Assembly (NCBI RefSeq): GCF_901764975.1
Contig: NZ_CABFKH010000003.1
Span: 62,001 to 126,000 of the forward strand
Origin: Actinobacillus indolicus
GTDB lineage: Bacteria > Pseudomonadota > Gammaproteobacteria > Enterobacterales > Pasteurellaceae
Length of the DNA: 64,000 nt
Reading direction: 5' to 3'
A model generated the notes under the pieces. It saw only the letters and a program-made list of their open reading frames with translations. It was not told where the DNA came from and did not search any database. Below, one piece after another: positions 18,790 to 27,903 of this stretch (position 1 is its first letter; the number at the start of each line of letters is the position of its first letter). A program made the translations under genes and the position numbers.

Positions 18790-19227
18790 GTGAAGCAAGT
18801 GCAATTCTATATTTTGAGCCAAACTCAAATAGGCGAACTTTCCGCCCAAGAAGCCCTTGCTTGCGATTTAGCCGCAAAAGCGTGGCGACAAGGTAAACGC
18901 GTACTGATTGCTTGTGAAACCGAAGAACAAGCATTCAACCTTGATGAAGCACTTTGGGCAAGAGAAGCAGATGATTTTGTACCGCATAATCTGTCTGGTG
19001 AAGTCACTACCTATGCCACACCGATTGAAATTTCGTGGAAAGGTAAACGCAATGCTCAACGTAGAGATCTGTTAATTTCATTACAAACAGCATTACCCGA
19101 TTTTATTAACAGCTTTAATCAAATTATTGATTTTGTCCCTGTGGATGAAACTGAAAAATCCCAAGCAAGAGAGCGTTATAAACAGTATCGTCAGTTGGGG
19201 TGGCAGTTGAGCACCGAGCAAGTTTAA
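18790..19227 (+). CDS. holC: DNA polymerase III subunit chi
   Basis: A 145-residue clamp-loader accessory subunit that links the complex to SSB. Family marks are QVQFYILSQ at the N-terminus, ALACDLAAKAWRQGKRVLIACE, LDEALW and FVPHNL. The start codon is GTG with AAAAGGATAGA upstream. valS lies downstream as in other gamma-proteobacteria, but two acetyltransferase genes stand in between. Confidence 0.9.
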   Translation: MKQVQFYILSQTQIGELSAQEALACDLAAKAWRQGKRVLIACETEEQAFNLDEALWAREADDFVPHNLSGEVTTYATPIEISWKGKRNAQRRDLLISLQTALPDFINSFNQIIDFVPVDETEKSQARERYKQYRQLGWQLSTEQV

Positions 19228-19235
19228 GGAGAGAA

Positions 19236-19739
19236 ATGTTCCGCCTAGCAGAACAAGATGATTTAACCCGAATTCTTGAAATTTATAACCAAGTGATTGA
19301 AAGACGCACGGTGACGGCTGATTTAGCTCCTGCAACGAAGGAAAGTCGCCAAGCGTGGTTTAATCAGCATCTAAATCATACTAAATATCCGATTTGGGTG
19401 TATGAATTGGACGGACAAATTGTTGCGTGGTGTAGCTACTCGCAATTTTACAGCCGTGCCGCTTATGACGGCTCTAGCGAAATCAGTTTTTATCTCGATA
19501 AAGCGGTTCACGGCAAAGGTATCGGCAAAGCCTGCGTAAATTTCCTGATTGAACAAATGCCAAATTACCAACTGCACACGTTATTAGCGTTTGTGTTCGG
19601 CAATAACACTCAAAGTTTAGGCTTACTGAATAAAGTGGGTTTTGAAATTTGGGGAAAACTCCCCCAAGTTGCAGATATGGAAACGCATTTTGAAGATTTA
19701 GTGATCTTAGGATTGAAACAAGGCGTATGTGGCAACTAA
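19236..19739 (+). CDS. GNAT family N-acetyltransferase (phosphinothricin acetyltransferase-like)
   Basis: A 167-residue GNAT enzyme of the PAT/MnaT type. It begins FRLAEQDDLTRILEIYNQVI, the usual PAT beta1-alpha1. The acetyl-CoA loop is HGKGIGKACVNFLI and a final EIWGKLPQVADMETHFEDLVILG strand pair fits. Substrate unknown; relatives acetylate amino-acid analogues such as methionine sulfoximine or sulfone. The ATG at 19236 has AAGGAG overlapping the holC stop, so it is coupled to holC; the frame runs back to 19200 without support. Confidence 0.85.
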   Translation: MFRLAEQDDLTRILEIYNQVIERRTVTADLAPATKESRQAWFNQHLNHTKYPIWVYELDGQIVAWCSYSQFYSRAAYDGSSEISFYLDKAVHGKGIGKACVNFLIEQMPNYQLHTLLAFVFGNNTQSLGLLNKVGFEIWGKLPQVADMETHFEDLVILGLKQGVCGN

Positions 19740-20158
19740 AGGCATTTTCCGAACTTTCTGCCCAAGAACTTTTTGAGATTTACCAAGCGCGTATCGCCGT
19801 TTTTGTGGTAGAACAGAATTGCGCTTATCAAGAAGTCGATGACAAAGATCGGAAAGCCTTACACCTTTTTGCAAAAAATTCGGCAAAACTGACCGCTTAC
19901 TGTCGGATTATCCCTGAACAAGACGGTGTGCATATCGGCAGAGTGTTGGTAACAAAAGAAGCTCGTGGGACAGGCTTAGCAAAAAAATTGATGACACAAG
20001 CCTTAACCATTTGCCAGCAACAATGGCAAAGTGAAAACGTCTATGTGCAAGCTCAAGCCTACTTGCAAGATTTTTATCAATCGCTCGGGTTTAAACCGAT
20101 TTCTGAGGTTTATTTGGAAGATGGGATACCGCATTTGGATATGGTAAAAGGCGAGTAA
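19727..20158 (+). CDS. elaA: ElaA family GNAT N-acetyltransferase
   Basis: A 143-residue protein of the ElaA subfamily. Marks are WQLKAFSELSAQELFEIYQARIAVFVVEQNCAYQEVDDKD at the N-terminus, HIGRVLVTKEARGTGLAKKLM as the CoA-binding turn, and the QAQAYLQDFYQSLGFKPI end. Target unknown. It overlaps the preceding acetyltransferase by 13 bases, implying a holC-GNAT-elaA operon. Confidence 0.88.
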   Translation: MWQLKAFSELSAQELFEIYQARIAVFVVEQNCAYQEVDDKDRKALHLFAKNSAKLTAYCRIIPEQDGVHIGRVLVTKEARGTGLAKKLMTQALTICQQQWQSENVYVQAQAYLQDFYQSLGFKPISEVYLEDGIPHLDMVKGE

Positions 20159-20164
20159 CAAATT

Positions 20165-20306
20165 TCCCCTAGCCCTAGCACTGTAAAACCGTACTAGGTT
20201 AAGCATAATTCAGCCCCGCTGGGACTGGAGATTAGAAAAAAAGGCCACAGCGTGGCTCACTCAGTCGAAGACTGAACGTAACCACGTACGGCTTTGCCGT
20301 GCGTGG
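20165..20306. repeat. cluster of short palindromes related to the MITE-like element
   Basis: The gap upstream of valS holds several hairpins: GCCAC...GTGGC (about 20253-20265), CAGTC...GACTG, and CCACGTACGG-CTTTG-CCGTGCGTGG (20282-20306). The segment GCATAATTCAGCCCC (about 20203) is identical to part of the elements at 55185 and 56183, and the palindrome with core GTACGGC resembles theirs. I read it as a decayed or variant copy. An uptake signal follows at about 20310. Confidence 0.5.
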
Positions 20307-20457
20307 ATGACAAGCGGTTAGATTTGAGTAAAATTTTGCAAAATTTATAGAAAGCCAAGAGACTAAATAAATTTCATAGGATGCGTGCAAACGCACCATT
20401 TCATTTTAAATTTAGAAATAACGGTGTGTTATAAGCACCTTAGCAAAGAGAAACAAA

Positions 20458-23322
20458 ATGACCCAAAAATTCGAAATGGCAGATCGTTTCGACTCATCGG
20501 CAGTCGAACAAGCACTTTATAAACACTGGGAAGAACAAGGCTATTTTAAGCCGAATGAAAACCCGAATGTTCCAAGTTACTGTATCGCAATCCCACCGCC
20601 AAATGTGACGGGGAGTTTGCATATGGGGCACGCTTTCCAGCAAACCTTAATGGATACCTTAATCCGTTTTAACCGTATGGAAGGCAATAACACCCTATGG
20701 CAAGCGGGGACTGACCACGCGGGGATTGCGACCCAAATGGTGGTGGAACGTAAAATTGCGGCGGAAGAAGGCAAAACTCGTCACGATTATGGGCGTGAGG
20801 CTTTCATCAATAAAATCTGGGAGTGGAAAGCTTATTCAGGCGGTACAATCAGCCAGCAAATGCGCCGCTTAGGTAACTCAATTGACTGGGATCGTGAGCG
20901 TTTTACGATGGACGACGGCTTGTCCAATGCGGTAAAAGAAGTGTTCGTGCGTTTACACGAAGAGGGCTTGATTTATCGTGGTAAACGCTTGGTAAACTGG
21001 GATCCGAAATTGCATACGGCGATTTCCGATCTTGAAGTGGAAAACAAAGAGAGCAAAGGCTCGCTGTGGCATTTCCGCTATCCGTTAGCTAATGGGGCGA
21101 AAACAGCGGACGGTAAAGATTATTTGGTGGTGGCAACTACTCGTCCTGAAACGATGTTAGGCGATACGGCGGTGGCGGTTCACCCTGAAGATGAGCGTTA
21201 TCAATCGTTGATCGGCAAAACCGTGATCCTACCGCTTGCAAACCGTGAAATCCCGATTATTGCTGACGATTATGTAGAGCGTGAGTTCGGTACGGGCGTG
21301 GTGAAAATTACCCCTGCCCACGACTTCAACGACTACGAAGTGGGTAAACGTCATCAGTTGCCAATGGTAAACGTGATGACCTTAAATGCGGATATTCGTG
21401 CGGAAGCGGAAATTATCGGCTCAGACGGTAAACCATTGCAAAATTATGTCGCAATTATCCCGGCTGATTATCAAGGTTTAGAGCGTTTTGCGGCTCGTAA
21501 GAAAATCGTGGCGGACTTTGAAGCCCTTGGTTTATTAGAAGAAATTAAACCGCACGACTTAAAAGTGCCTTACGGCGACCGTGGTGGCGTGCCGATTGAG
21601 CCAATGCTGACAGACCAATGGTATGTGAGCGTGAAACCGCTTGCGGAAGTAGCAACTAAAGCAGTGGAAGACGGCGAAATTCAATTCGTACCAAAACAGT
21701 ATGAAAACCTCTATTTCTCTTGGATGCGTGATATTCAAGACTGGTGTATTTCTCGCCAACTTTGGTGGGGACACCGTATTCCTGCGTGGTACGATGCGGA
21801 AGGCAACGTTTATGTGGCGCGTGATGAAGCGGAAGTGCGGTCAAAATATCAGTTAAATGCTGATGTTGCGTTAAAACAAGATGAAGACGTGTTAGATACT
21901 TGGTTCTCATCAGGCTTATGGACATTTTCAACTTTAGGCTGGCCGGAGCAAACCAAAGAGCTCAAAATGTATCACCCGACCGATGTGTTAATCACAGGCT
22001 TTGACATCATCTTCTTCTGGGTGGCTCGTATGATTATGTTTACGATGCACTTCATCAAAGATGAAAACGGCAAACCGCAAGTGCCGTTCAAAACTGTGTA
22101 TGTAACGGGCTTGATCCGTGATGAACAAGGGCAAAAAATGTCGAAATCAAAAGGGAACGTATTAGACCCGATTGATATGATTGACGGTATCAGCCTTGAA
22201 GATCTACTCGAAAAACGCACGGGCAATATGATGCAACCGCAGTTGGCAGAAAAAATTGCCAAAGCAACCCGTAAAGAGTTCGAGAACGGTATCGCCCCAC
22301 ACGGTACGGACGCATTGCGTTTCACCTTGGCGGCACTAGCGAGCAACGGACGTGACATCAACTGGGATATGAAACGTTTGGAAGGCTATCGTAATTTCTG
22401 TAACAAATTATGGAATGCGAGCCGTTTCGTACTTACTAACGATAAATTAGACTTATCGGCAGGCGAAGTGGAATACAGCTTGGCGGATCGTTGGATCCAA
22501 TCCACATTCAACCGCACTGTGGGCGAGTTCCGTGATGCGTTAAGCCAATACCGTTTCGACTTAGCAGCAAATACCATTTACGAATTCACTTGGAACCAAT
22601 TCTGTGACTGGTACTTAGAACTGACCAAACCTGTGTTTGCGAACGGCACAGATGCACAAAAACGTGGTGCAAGCCAAACCCTCGTGCGTGTGTTGGAAAA
22701 ACTATTACGTTTAGCGCACCCGATTATTCCGTTCATCACGGAAGAAATCTGGCAGAAAGTCAAAGACTTTGCAGGGGTAGAAGGCGACACCATTATGTTA
22801 CAACCTTTCCCGAAAGTAGAGGAAAGCCAAATTGACGAAGCGGCAGAAATGCAAATCAACTGGTTGAAAGAGTTGATTGTGGCTGTGCGTAATATCCGTG
22901 CAGAATGCAACATCGCCCCAAGTAAAGGCTTGGATTTCTTAGTGCGTAACCTGTCTGATGAACATTGCAAAATGTTAGCGGAAAATGATCGCTTGTTAAA
23001 AGCAATGGCGAAATTAGACAGCGTACAAGTGCTTGCCCAAGGCGAAGAAGCTCCGCTTTCAGTGGCAAAACTAATCGGCAACGCAGAAGTGCTAGTACCA
23101 ATGGCAGGCTTTATCAACAAAGATGCCGAACTTGCTCGTTTAACCAAAGAGATCGAAAAACTTCAAGGCGAAGTTAAACGTATCGAAGGCAAACTCAGCA
23201 ACGAAGCCTTTGTCGCAAAAGCTCCAGAACAAGTGATCGCTAAAGAGCGTGAAAAAATGCAAGAGTACCAAGACGGACTTGAGAAATTGCAAGCGCAGCA
23301 TAAGGCGATTGAAGCACTTTAG
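20458..23322 (+). CDS. valS: valyl-tRNA synthetase
   Basis: A 954-residue class Ia synthetase that charges tRNA-Val. The HIGH motif is in [15 protein letters not shown] (about residue 48) and the KMSKS in [10 protein letters not shown] (about 560). An editing CP1 domain lies between (about 200-345). The tRNA-binding anticodon domain and a C-terminal coiled coil (about 885-950, [16 protein letters not shown]) follow. Length is as in E. coli (951). It has its own leader of about 300 bp with palindromes and ends in a strong terminator. Confidence 0.97.
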   Translation: MTQKFEMADRFDSSAVEQALYKHWEEQGYFKPNENPNVPSYCIAIPPPNVTGSLHMGHAFQQTLMDTLIRFNRMEGNNTLWQAGTDHAGIATQMVVERKIAAEEGKTRHDYGREAFINKIWEWKAYSGGTISQQMRRLGNSIDWDRERFTMDDGLSNAVKEVFVRLHEEGLIYRGKRLVNWDPKLHTAISDLEVENKESKGSLWHFRYPLANGAKTADGKDYLVVATTRPETMLGDTAVAVHPEDERYQSLIGKTVILPLANREIPIIADDYVEREFGTGVVKITPAHDFNDYEVGKRHQLPMVNVMTLNADIRAEAEIIGSDGKPLQNYVAIIPADYQGLERFAARKKIVADFEALGLLEEIKPHDLKVPYGDRGGVPIEPMLTDQWYVSVKPLAEVATKAVEDGEIQFVPKQYENLYFSWMRDIQDWCISRQLWWGHRIPAWYDAEGNVYVARDEAEVRSKYQLNADVALKQDEDVLDTWFSSGLWTFSTLGWPEQTKELKMYHPTDVLITGFDIIFFWVARMIMFTMHFIKDENGKPQVPFKTVYVTGLIRDEQGQKMSKSKGNVLDPIDMIDGISLEDLLEKRTGNMMQPQLAEKIAKATRKEFENGIAPHGTDALRFTLAALASNGRDINWDMKRLEGYRNFCNKLWNASRFVLTNDKLDLSAGEVEYSLADRWIQSTFNRTVGEFRDALSQYRFDLAANTIYEFTWNQFCDWYLELTKPVFANGTDAQKRGASQTLVRVLEKLLRLAHPIIPFITEEIWQKVKDFAGVEGDTIMLQPFPKVEESQIDEAAEMQINWLKELIVAVRNIRAECNIAPSKGLDFLVRNLSDEHCKMLAENDRLLKAMAKLDSVQVLAQGEEAPLSVAKLIGNAEVLVPMAGFINKDAELARLTKEIEKLQGEVKRIEGKLSNEAFVAKAPEQVIAKEREKMQEYQDGLEKLQAQHKAIEAL

Positions 23323-23332
23323 TGTGAGAAGA

Positions 23333-23367
23333 AAACCGTTGGGTGATGAGGACCCAACGGTTTTTTT
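23333..23367. terminator. terminator between valS and panF
   Basis: Stem AACCGTTGGGT with loop GATGAGG and its complement, followed by seven T. It serves valS, and perhaps the convergent panF on the other strand. Confidence 0.85.
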
Positions 23368-23377
23368 ATATGTTTTG

Positions 23378-24814
23378 TTATTGGTTTTGAGATTTTTTCT
23401 CTCCAATGCGGTTGCCTATATAAAATGCAACTAAACCAATAAAGAGTGCGGGAACAATAACGTGGAAGCTTAAAATTTTAATTCCTAACACTGTCATTCC
23501 CACATAGCTTGTTAATCCTGCCACCATAGACCATAATGCCCCTGTGGCATTTGCTTTTTTCCAGAATAGCCCTAAGACAATCACCCATAAGAATGTGGCT
23601 TCTAATCCGCCTAATGAAAGTAAATTCAGCCAGATTAACATTTCAGGGGGATTGATAGAGGCAAAAATTAAGAATATGCAAATGGTTAACGTTGTTGTTG
23701 TAGAGAAGAATTTAATCTTCTTCTCATCATCAATAGCATTAGGTTTAATGGCCAAGTAAAGATCTTTAATCAATGTTGATGATGATTGAATCAACATTGA
23801 ATCAATAGACGACATAATGGCTGCCATTGGTGCGGCTAAGAAAATACCTGCCACAACAGGAGGTAAAACTTGCATCATTAATGTTGGGATAACCTGATCT
23901 GCGACCTTTAAATCTGGTAGTAACGCTCTGCCTAATGTGCCAGCAAGATGCATACCAAACATTAAAATCGCGACGACCACAGTACCAATAATTAACGCAC
24001 GATGTAATGCTTTGCTGTCCTTGTACGCCATACTTCGTACCGCAAGATGAGGTAATCCAATTAAACCAAAGCAGACTAATACCCAAAAGGAGGTCATGAA
24101 GGTAAAATCTAATGGACGTTCATCAATGCCGTAGGGTTCAATCAGTTGGGGGTTAATGATTTCTAATTGATTGATCGCATTTTCAACGCCACCTGTGGCA
24201 TAAATAACACCGCCGAGTAATAACAGCGTACCGAATACCATCACTAATCCTTGAATAGTATCGGTCAATACGACTGCACGGAATCCACCAATGAAAGTAT
24301 AGATCCCTACAGTGATTGCAAAGATAAGAATAGAGGTGGAATAAGAGATGCCTAGGGTTGTTTCGAGCAAACGTCCAGCGCCAATAAATTGAACGGTCAT
24401 CATGGCAAAGAATGAGAGCAATAATGCAAAGCTGGAGATCCAAACAACAAAGCGATTTTGATAGCGAGCGAATAAAATATCATTGATCGTCACGCTGTTT
24501 GTTTGGCGAGCAAGCATGGCTAATTTTTTTCCAACAACGCCCAAAGAGAGTAATACCGCAGGGACTTGAATCATCGCAAGTAAAACCCAGCCTAATCCAT
24601 ATTTATAGGCCGCGCCAGGACCTCCAATAAAGCTACTTGCACCAACGTAGGTGGCTGCTGTTGTCATAGCGAGAACAAAGCCAGACATGGAACGTCCGCC
24701 CATGTAATATTCTGATAAGAAACTACCGCTTGTACGTTGGCGGTAAGCATAGTACGCCACACCAAATACAAAAATTAAGTAGGCAATAAGGGGAAGTAAC
24801 ATCTCAAGATTCAT
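23378..24814 (-). CDS. panF: sodium/pantothenate symporter
   Basis: A 478-residue sodium:solute symporter (SSF family, about 13 helices) that imports pantothenate for coenzyme A synthesis. Marks are FLSEYYMGGRSMSGFVLAMT, ATYVGASSFIGGPGAAY in TM2, GGFRAVVLTDTIQGLVM as the SSF signature, and AAPMAAIMSSIDSMLIQSSS in TM8. The protein aligns over its length with E. coli PanF (483 residues). It overlaps yhdT by 11 bases, the same coupling as in E. coli. Confidence 0.93.
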   Translation of the reverse strand: MNLEMLLPLIAYLIFVFGVAYYAYRQRTSGSFLSEYYMGGRSMSGFVLAMTTAATYVGASSFIGGPGAAYKYGLGWVLLAMIQVPAVLLSLGVVGKKLAMLARQTNSVTINDILFARYQNRFVVWISSFALLLSFFAMMTVQFIGAGRLLETTLGISYSTSILIFAITVGIYTFIGGFRAVVLTDTIQGLVMVFGTLLLLGGVIYATGGVENAINQLEIINPQLIEPYGIDERPLDFTFMTSFWVLVCFGLIGLPHLAVRSMAYKDSKALHRALIIGTVVVAILMFGMHLAGTLGRALLPDLKVADQVIPTLMMQVLPPVVAGIFLAAPMAAIMSSIDSMLIQSSSTLIKDLYLAIKPNAIDDEKKIKFFSTTTTLTICIFLIFASINPPEMLIWLNLLSLGGLEATFLWVIVLGLFWKKANATGALWSMVAGLTSYVGMTVLGIKILSFHVIVPALFIGLVAFYIGNRIGEKKSQNQ

Positions 24815-25043
24815 CTTTGCCCTCTAAATCAAACTCTTTAAAACAGCATTTAACCACCATGACAATGACTAAAATAAATAAGAGTGGTAAATAAATACAT
24901 GAAAGCTCGAACCAGATTGGGAAACCTAAAATGCCTCTTCCTGTTGGAGAAAAATAAGCAAATCCTATCCAGCCAAGTATATAGAATAAGGTGAGCGACA
25001 ATGCCCAACGGACTTCTTTACTAATTTGTTGTGAAATTTTCAT
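24804..25043 (-). CDS. yhdT: YhdT family membrane protein (DUF997)
   Basis: A 79-residue protein with two membrane segments (about 14-32 and 44-66), containing GWIGFAYFSPTGRGILGFPIWFELSC. Length and position just upstream of and overlapping panF are those of E. coli YhdT. Probably an accessory to PanF; this is inferred from the conserved pairing, not shown. Confidence 0.88.
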   Translation of the reverse strand: MKISQQISKEVRWALSLTLFYILGWIGFAYFSPTGRGILGFPIWFELSCIYLPLLFILVIVMVVKCCFKEFDLEGKDES

Positions 25044-25060
25044 ATTATTCCTTTAAAACA

Positions 25061-25082
25061 AAACCTCGCATTTGCGAGGCTT
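25061..25082 (-). terminator. terminator of metJ
   Basis: Stem CCTCGCA-TT-TGCGAGG followed on the minus strand by TTTTG; sits between metJ and yhdT. Confidence 0.8.
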
Positions 25083-25091
25083 AGGTTTAGA

Positions 25092-25409
25092 TTAATATTG
25101 CCACTCATCAGGGTCAATGCCCATTTTTCGCATTTTCGCTTTAGCTTCTTCTGGAATTTCATCATGGCGCTCTTTCATCAGATCTTCATCCGTTGGAAGT
25201 GGCTGACCTGTGAAAGCATGAAGAAATGCTTCACACAACAATTCACTGTTTGTTGCATGACGAAGATTACGGATTTGACGACGTGTACGTTCATTCGTCA
25301 AAATTTCCAATACTTTAATTGGAATAGAGACTGTGATTTTTTTAACTTGTTCGCTCTTTTTGCCGTGCTCAGCATAAGGGCTAATATATTCACCGTTCCA
25401 ATCTGCCAT
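25092..25409 (-). CDS. metJ: methionine repressor MetJ
   Basis: A 105-residue ribbon-helix-helix repressor that binds DNA with S-adenosylmethionine. It has the conserved [26 protein letters not shown] start with the DNA-contacting beta strand [11 protein letters not shown], then [34 protein letters not shown]. It is single-standing here and has a probable operator of three met boxes upstream, so autoregulation is likely. Confidence 0.97.
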   Translation of the reverse strand: MADWNGEYISPYAEHGKKSEQVKKITVSIPIKVLEILTNERTRRQIRNLRHATNSELLCEAFLHAFTGQPLPTDEDLMKERHDEIPEEAKAKMRKMGIDPDEWQY

Positions 25410-25468
25410 GGATTATCTACCTTAAATTCAATCAAGTGGTGTATATTCTAATCAAAACCGCAATATAT

Positions 25469-25492
25469 CGCAATCTAGACGTCTAGATTTCT
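25469..25492. promoter_or_regulatory. MetJ operator (three 8-bp met boxes)
   Basis: The central box AGACGTCT (25477-25484) is a perfect match to the met box. It is flanked without spacing by CGCAATCT (25469-25476) and AGATTTCT (25485-25492). Tandem 8-mers are the MetJ binding pattern. It lies about 60 bases upstream of the metJ start, between metJ and acpP. Confidence 0.75.
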
Positions 25493-25502
25493 TAAAGACA
25501 AT

Positions 25503-25530
25503 AAAAAAGGCGACATAAAGTCGCCTTTTT
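25503..25530 (-). terminator. terminator of acpP
   Basis: Stem AAGGCGAC with loop ATAAA and its complement GTCGCCTT, followed by T on the minus strand; ends 12 bases before the acpP stop. Confidence 0.85.
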
Positions 25531-25541
25531 TAGAATAAATC

Positions 25542-25772
25542 TTATTGATTGTTTTGAACGTAATCAATCGCAGATTGAACAGTAGTGATTTTTTCTGCTT
25601 CTTCATCTGGAATTTCGATATCAAATTCTTCTTCTAAAGCCATCACTAACTCAACAGTGTCAAGAGAGTCTGCACCTAAATCTTCGATGAAAGAAGCTTC
25701 TGGTTTTACATCTTCTGCTTTTGCACCAAGTTGATCAACGATAATTTTTTTTACGCGTTCTTCAATGCTCAT
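25542..25772 (-). CDS. acpP: acyl carrier protein
   Basis: A 76-residue ACP that carries fatty-acid chains on a 4'-phosphopantetheine arm. The attachment motif is [19 protein letters not shown] with the modified Ser at residue 36. It is one residue shorter at the N-terminus than E. coli ACP. It stands alone; fabG or fabF are not adjacent in this window, unlike in E. coli. It has its own promoter and terminator. Confidence 0.97.
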   Translation of the reverse strand: MSIEERVKKIIVDQLGAKAEDVKPEASFIEDLGADSLDTVELVMALEEEFDIEIPDEEAEKITTVQSAIDYVQNNQ

Positions 25773-25819
25773 TTTTTGTTTCCTATGTGTATAAATTCGC
25801 TAAGTGCGAGAGTTGATAT

Positions 25820-25847
25820 AGTGTAAAGGAAAATTTGCTAAATTCAA
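25820..25847 (-). promoter_or_regulatory. acpP promoter
   Basis: On the minus strand, TTGAAT (-35, 25842-25847), 16-base spacer, and TACACT (-10, 25820-25825). It lies 48 bases before the acpP start. Confidence 0.5.
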
Positions 25848-26130
25848 CTATTTTAAAACAAGTCAAACCAGCAATGTGTTCCAGTATACTAAGAATAAAA
25901 GGTTTCGTCAGTAAACTCGACGAAAAAGCCTTAGCATTCTAACATTATGGCTAGGGATTATCCATAGCGGATTTTTGATCGAATCGGCATTTCTCTAAAA
26001 TTACCTAAAACAAGCGGTCAGATTTTAGGATTTTTTTACAATTTGCAAAATTCTTTGTCGATCTAACCGCTTTTTGATTTAAAATACCGCCCATTTCGTT
26101 TTATAGAATTGATACAAATAGGATAAATAA
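25848..26130. other. non-coding gap between acpP and proS
   Basis: Holds an inverted pair of uptake signals (about 26009-26074) near proS and a short palindrome GTTTCGTCAG-TAAA-CTCGACGAAAA (about 25902-25926). No gene-like frame was seen. The proS promoter probably overlaps the uptake signals, but no clear -35/-10 pair stands out. Confidence 0.45.
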
Positions 26131-27846
26131 ATGCGTACAAGTCAATATCTCTTTTCAACCTTGAAAGAAACCCCAAACGACGCTCAAGTCGTTAGCCATC
26201 AGTTAATGTTGCGTGCTGGTATGATCCGACCGCTTGCATCAGGTATGTATAACTGGTTGCCGACTGGGTTGCGTGTGTTGAAAAAAGTAGAAAATATTAT
26301 TCGTGAAGAGATGAATAAAAGCGGTGCTTTAGAAGTAGAAATGCCTGTGGTGCAACCAGCAGATTTATGGGTTGAGTCTGAGCGTTGGGAAGATTACGGC
26401 CCTGAGTTACTGCGTTTTAAAGATCGTGGCGACCGCCCGTTCGTATTAGGCCCGACCCACGAAGAAGTCATTACCGATTTAGTGCGCCGTGAAGTGAGTT
26501 CATATAAACAACTTCCGTTAAACCTATACCAAATTCAAACCAAATTCCGTGACGAAGTGCGTCCACGTTTTGGGGTAATGCGTGGACGTGAGTTTTTGAT
26601 GAAAGACGCTTACTCATTCCACACCAGCAAAGAGTCGCTTCAAGAAACCTACGATGTGATGCACCAAACTTATAGCAATATTTTCACTCGTTTAGGCTTA
26701 GATTTCCGTCCTGTTGCAGCGGATACGGGGTCTATCGGTGGTTCAGCATCACACGAATTTCAGGTGTTGGCACAAAGCGGTGAAGATGATGTCGTGTTCT
26801 CAACCGAATCCGACTATGCGGCAAATATTGAGCTTGCAGAAGCGATTGCAGTCGGCGAGCGTCAAGCTCCAACGGCAGAAATGACCCTTGTAGATACGCC
26901 AAATGCAAAAACCATTGCAGAGCTCGTTGAGCAGTTCAATTTACCGATTGAAAAAACGGTGAAAACCTTGATTGTAAAAGGTGCAAGTGAAGAACAGCCG
27001 TTAGTGGCATTAGTTATCCGTGGCGACCACGAACTCAATGAAATCAAAGCGGTGAAATGCGAAGAAGTGGCAGAGCCGTTTGAATTTGCTGATGAAGCGG
27101 AAATTAAAGCGAAAATCGGTGCAGGCGTAGGTTCGTTAGGCCCTGTGAATATGCCAATTCCAGTAATTATCGACAGAAGTGTGGCGTTAATGAGCGGCTT
27201 TGGTGCAGGGGCGAACATTGACGGTAAGCACTACTTCAACATCAACTGGGAACGTGATGTTGCTTTACCAAAAATTGCAGATTTGCGTAATGTGGTAGAA
27301 GGCGACCCAAGTCCAGACGGTAAAGGTACGCTATTAATTAAACGTGGTATTGAAGTGGGGCATATTTTCCAACTTGGCACAAAATATTCTGAAGCGATGA
27401 AAGCGACAGTACAAGGGGAAGATGGTCGTCCACAAACAATGATTATGGGTTGTTATGGTATCGGTGTCACTCGTGTTGTTGCTGCTGCAATTGAACAGCA
27501 CCACGATGAACGTGGGATCATTTGGCCGACCGATGCGATTGCTCCGTTCACTGTTGCGGTTGTCCCTATGAATATGCACAAGTCTGAAAGTGTCCAAACC
27601 TTTGCAGAAGATCTGTATAAAACCTTACGTTCACAAGGTGTTGATGTGATTTTCGACGACCGTAAAGAACGTCCAGGTGTGATGTTTGCTGATATGGAAT
27701 TAATTGGCGTACCACATATGGTGGTTATCGGTGAGAAAAACCTTGAAAATGGCGAAATTGAGTACAAAAACCGCCGTACAGGTGAGAAACAGATGATTGC
27801 CAAAGAACAGTTGTTGGATTTCTTGAAAGGGCAGATTAAGGCGTAA
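26131..27846 (+). CDS. proS: prolyl-tRNA synthetase
   Basis: A 571-residue bacterial-type class II synthetase. Motif 2 is [26 protein letters not shown], and motif 3 is [17 protein letters not shown]. The INS editing domain lies at about 225-405 ([12 protein letters not shown]; the [13 protein letters not shown] segment), removing mis-charged alanine. The C-terminal anticodon domain contains [33 protein letters not shown]. Length as in E. coli (572). Transcribed alone; convergent with argS. Confidence 0.97.
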   Translation: MRTSQYLFSTLKETPNDAQVVSHQLMLRAGMIRPLASGMYNWLPTGLRVLKKVENIIREEMNKSGALEVEMPVVQPADLWVESERWEDYGPELLRFKDRGDRPFVLGPTHEEVITDLVRREVSSYKQLPLNLYQIQTKFRDEVRPRFGVMRGREFLMKDAYSFHTSKESLQETYDVMHQTYSNIFTRLGLDFRPVAADTGSIGGSASHEFQVLAQSGEDDVVFSTESDYAANIELAEAIAVGERQAPTAEMTLVDTPNAKTIAELVEQFNLPIEKTVKTLIVKGASEEQPLVALVIRGDHELNEIKAVKCEEVAEPFEFADEAEIKAKIGAGVGSLGPVNMPIPVIIDRSVALMSGFGAGANIDGKHYFNINWERDVALPKIADLRNVVEGDPSPDGKGTLLIKRGIEVGHIFQLGTKYSEAMKATVQGEDGRPQTMIMGCYGIGVTRVVAAAIEQHHDERGIIWPTDAIAPFTVAVVPMNMHKSESVQTFAEDLYKTLRSQGVDVIFDDRKERPGVMFADMELIGVPHMVVIGEKNLENGEIEYKNRRTGEKQMIAKEQLLDFLKGQIKA

Positions 27847-27867
27847 TTGTAAAACGTAGCTTAAAAC

Positions 27868-27903
27868 AGACCGCTTGTAGTGACTTACAAGCGGTCTTTG
27901 TTT
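27868..27903. terminator. inverted uptake-signal terminator between proS and argS
   Basis: Twelve-base stem AGACCGCTTGTA with loop GTGACT, then its complement and TTTGTTTTT. The stem is built from two uptake-signal cores facing each other. Confidence 0.85.

Noticed and set aside
20159-20457. T-box or riboswitch before valS
   Set aside because: Palindromes are present but no T-box core or specifier loop was found, and T-boxes are rare in gamma-proteobacteria.
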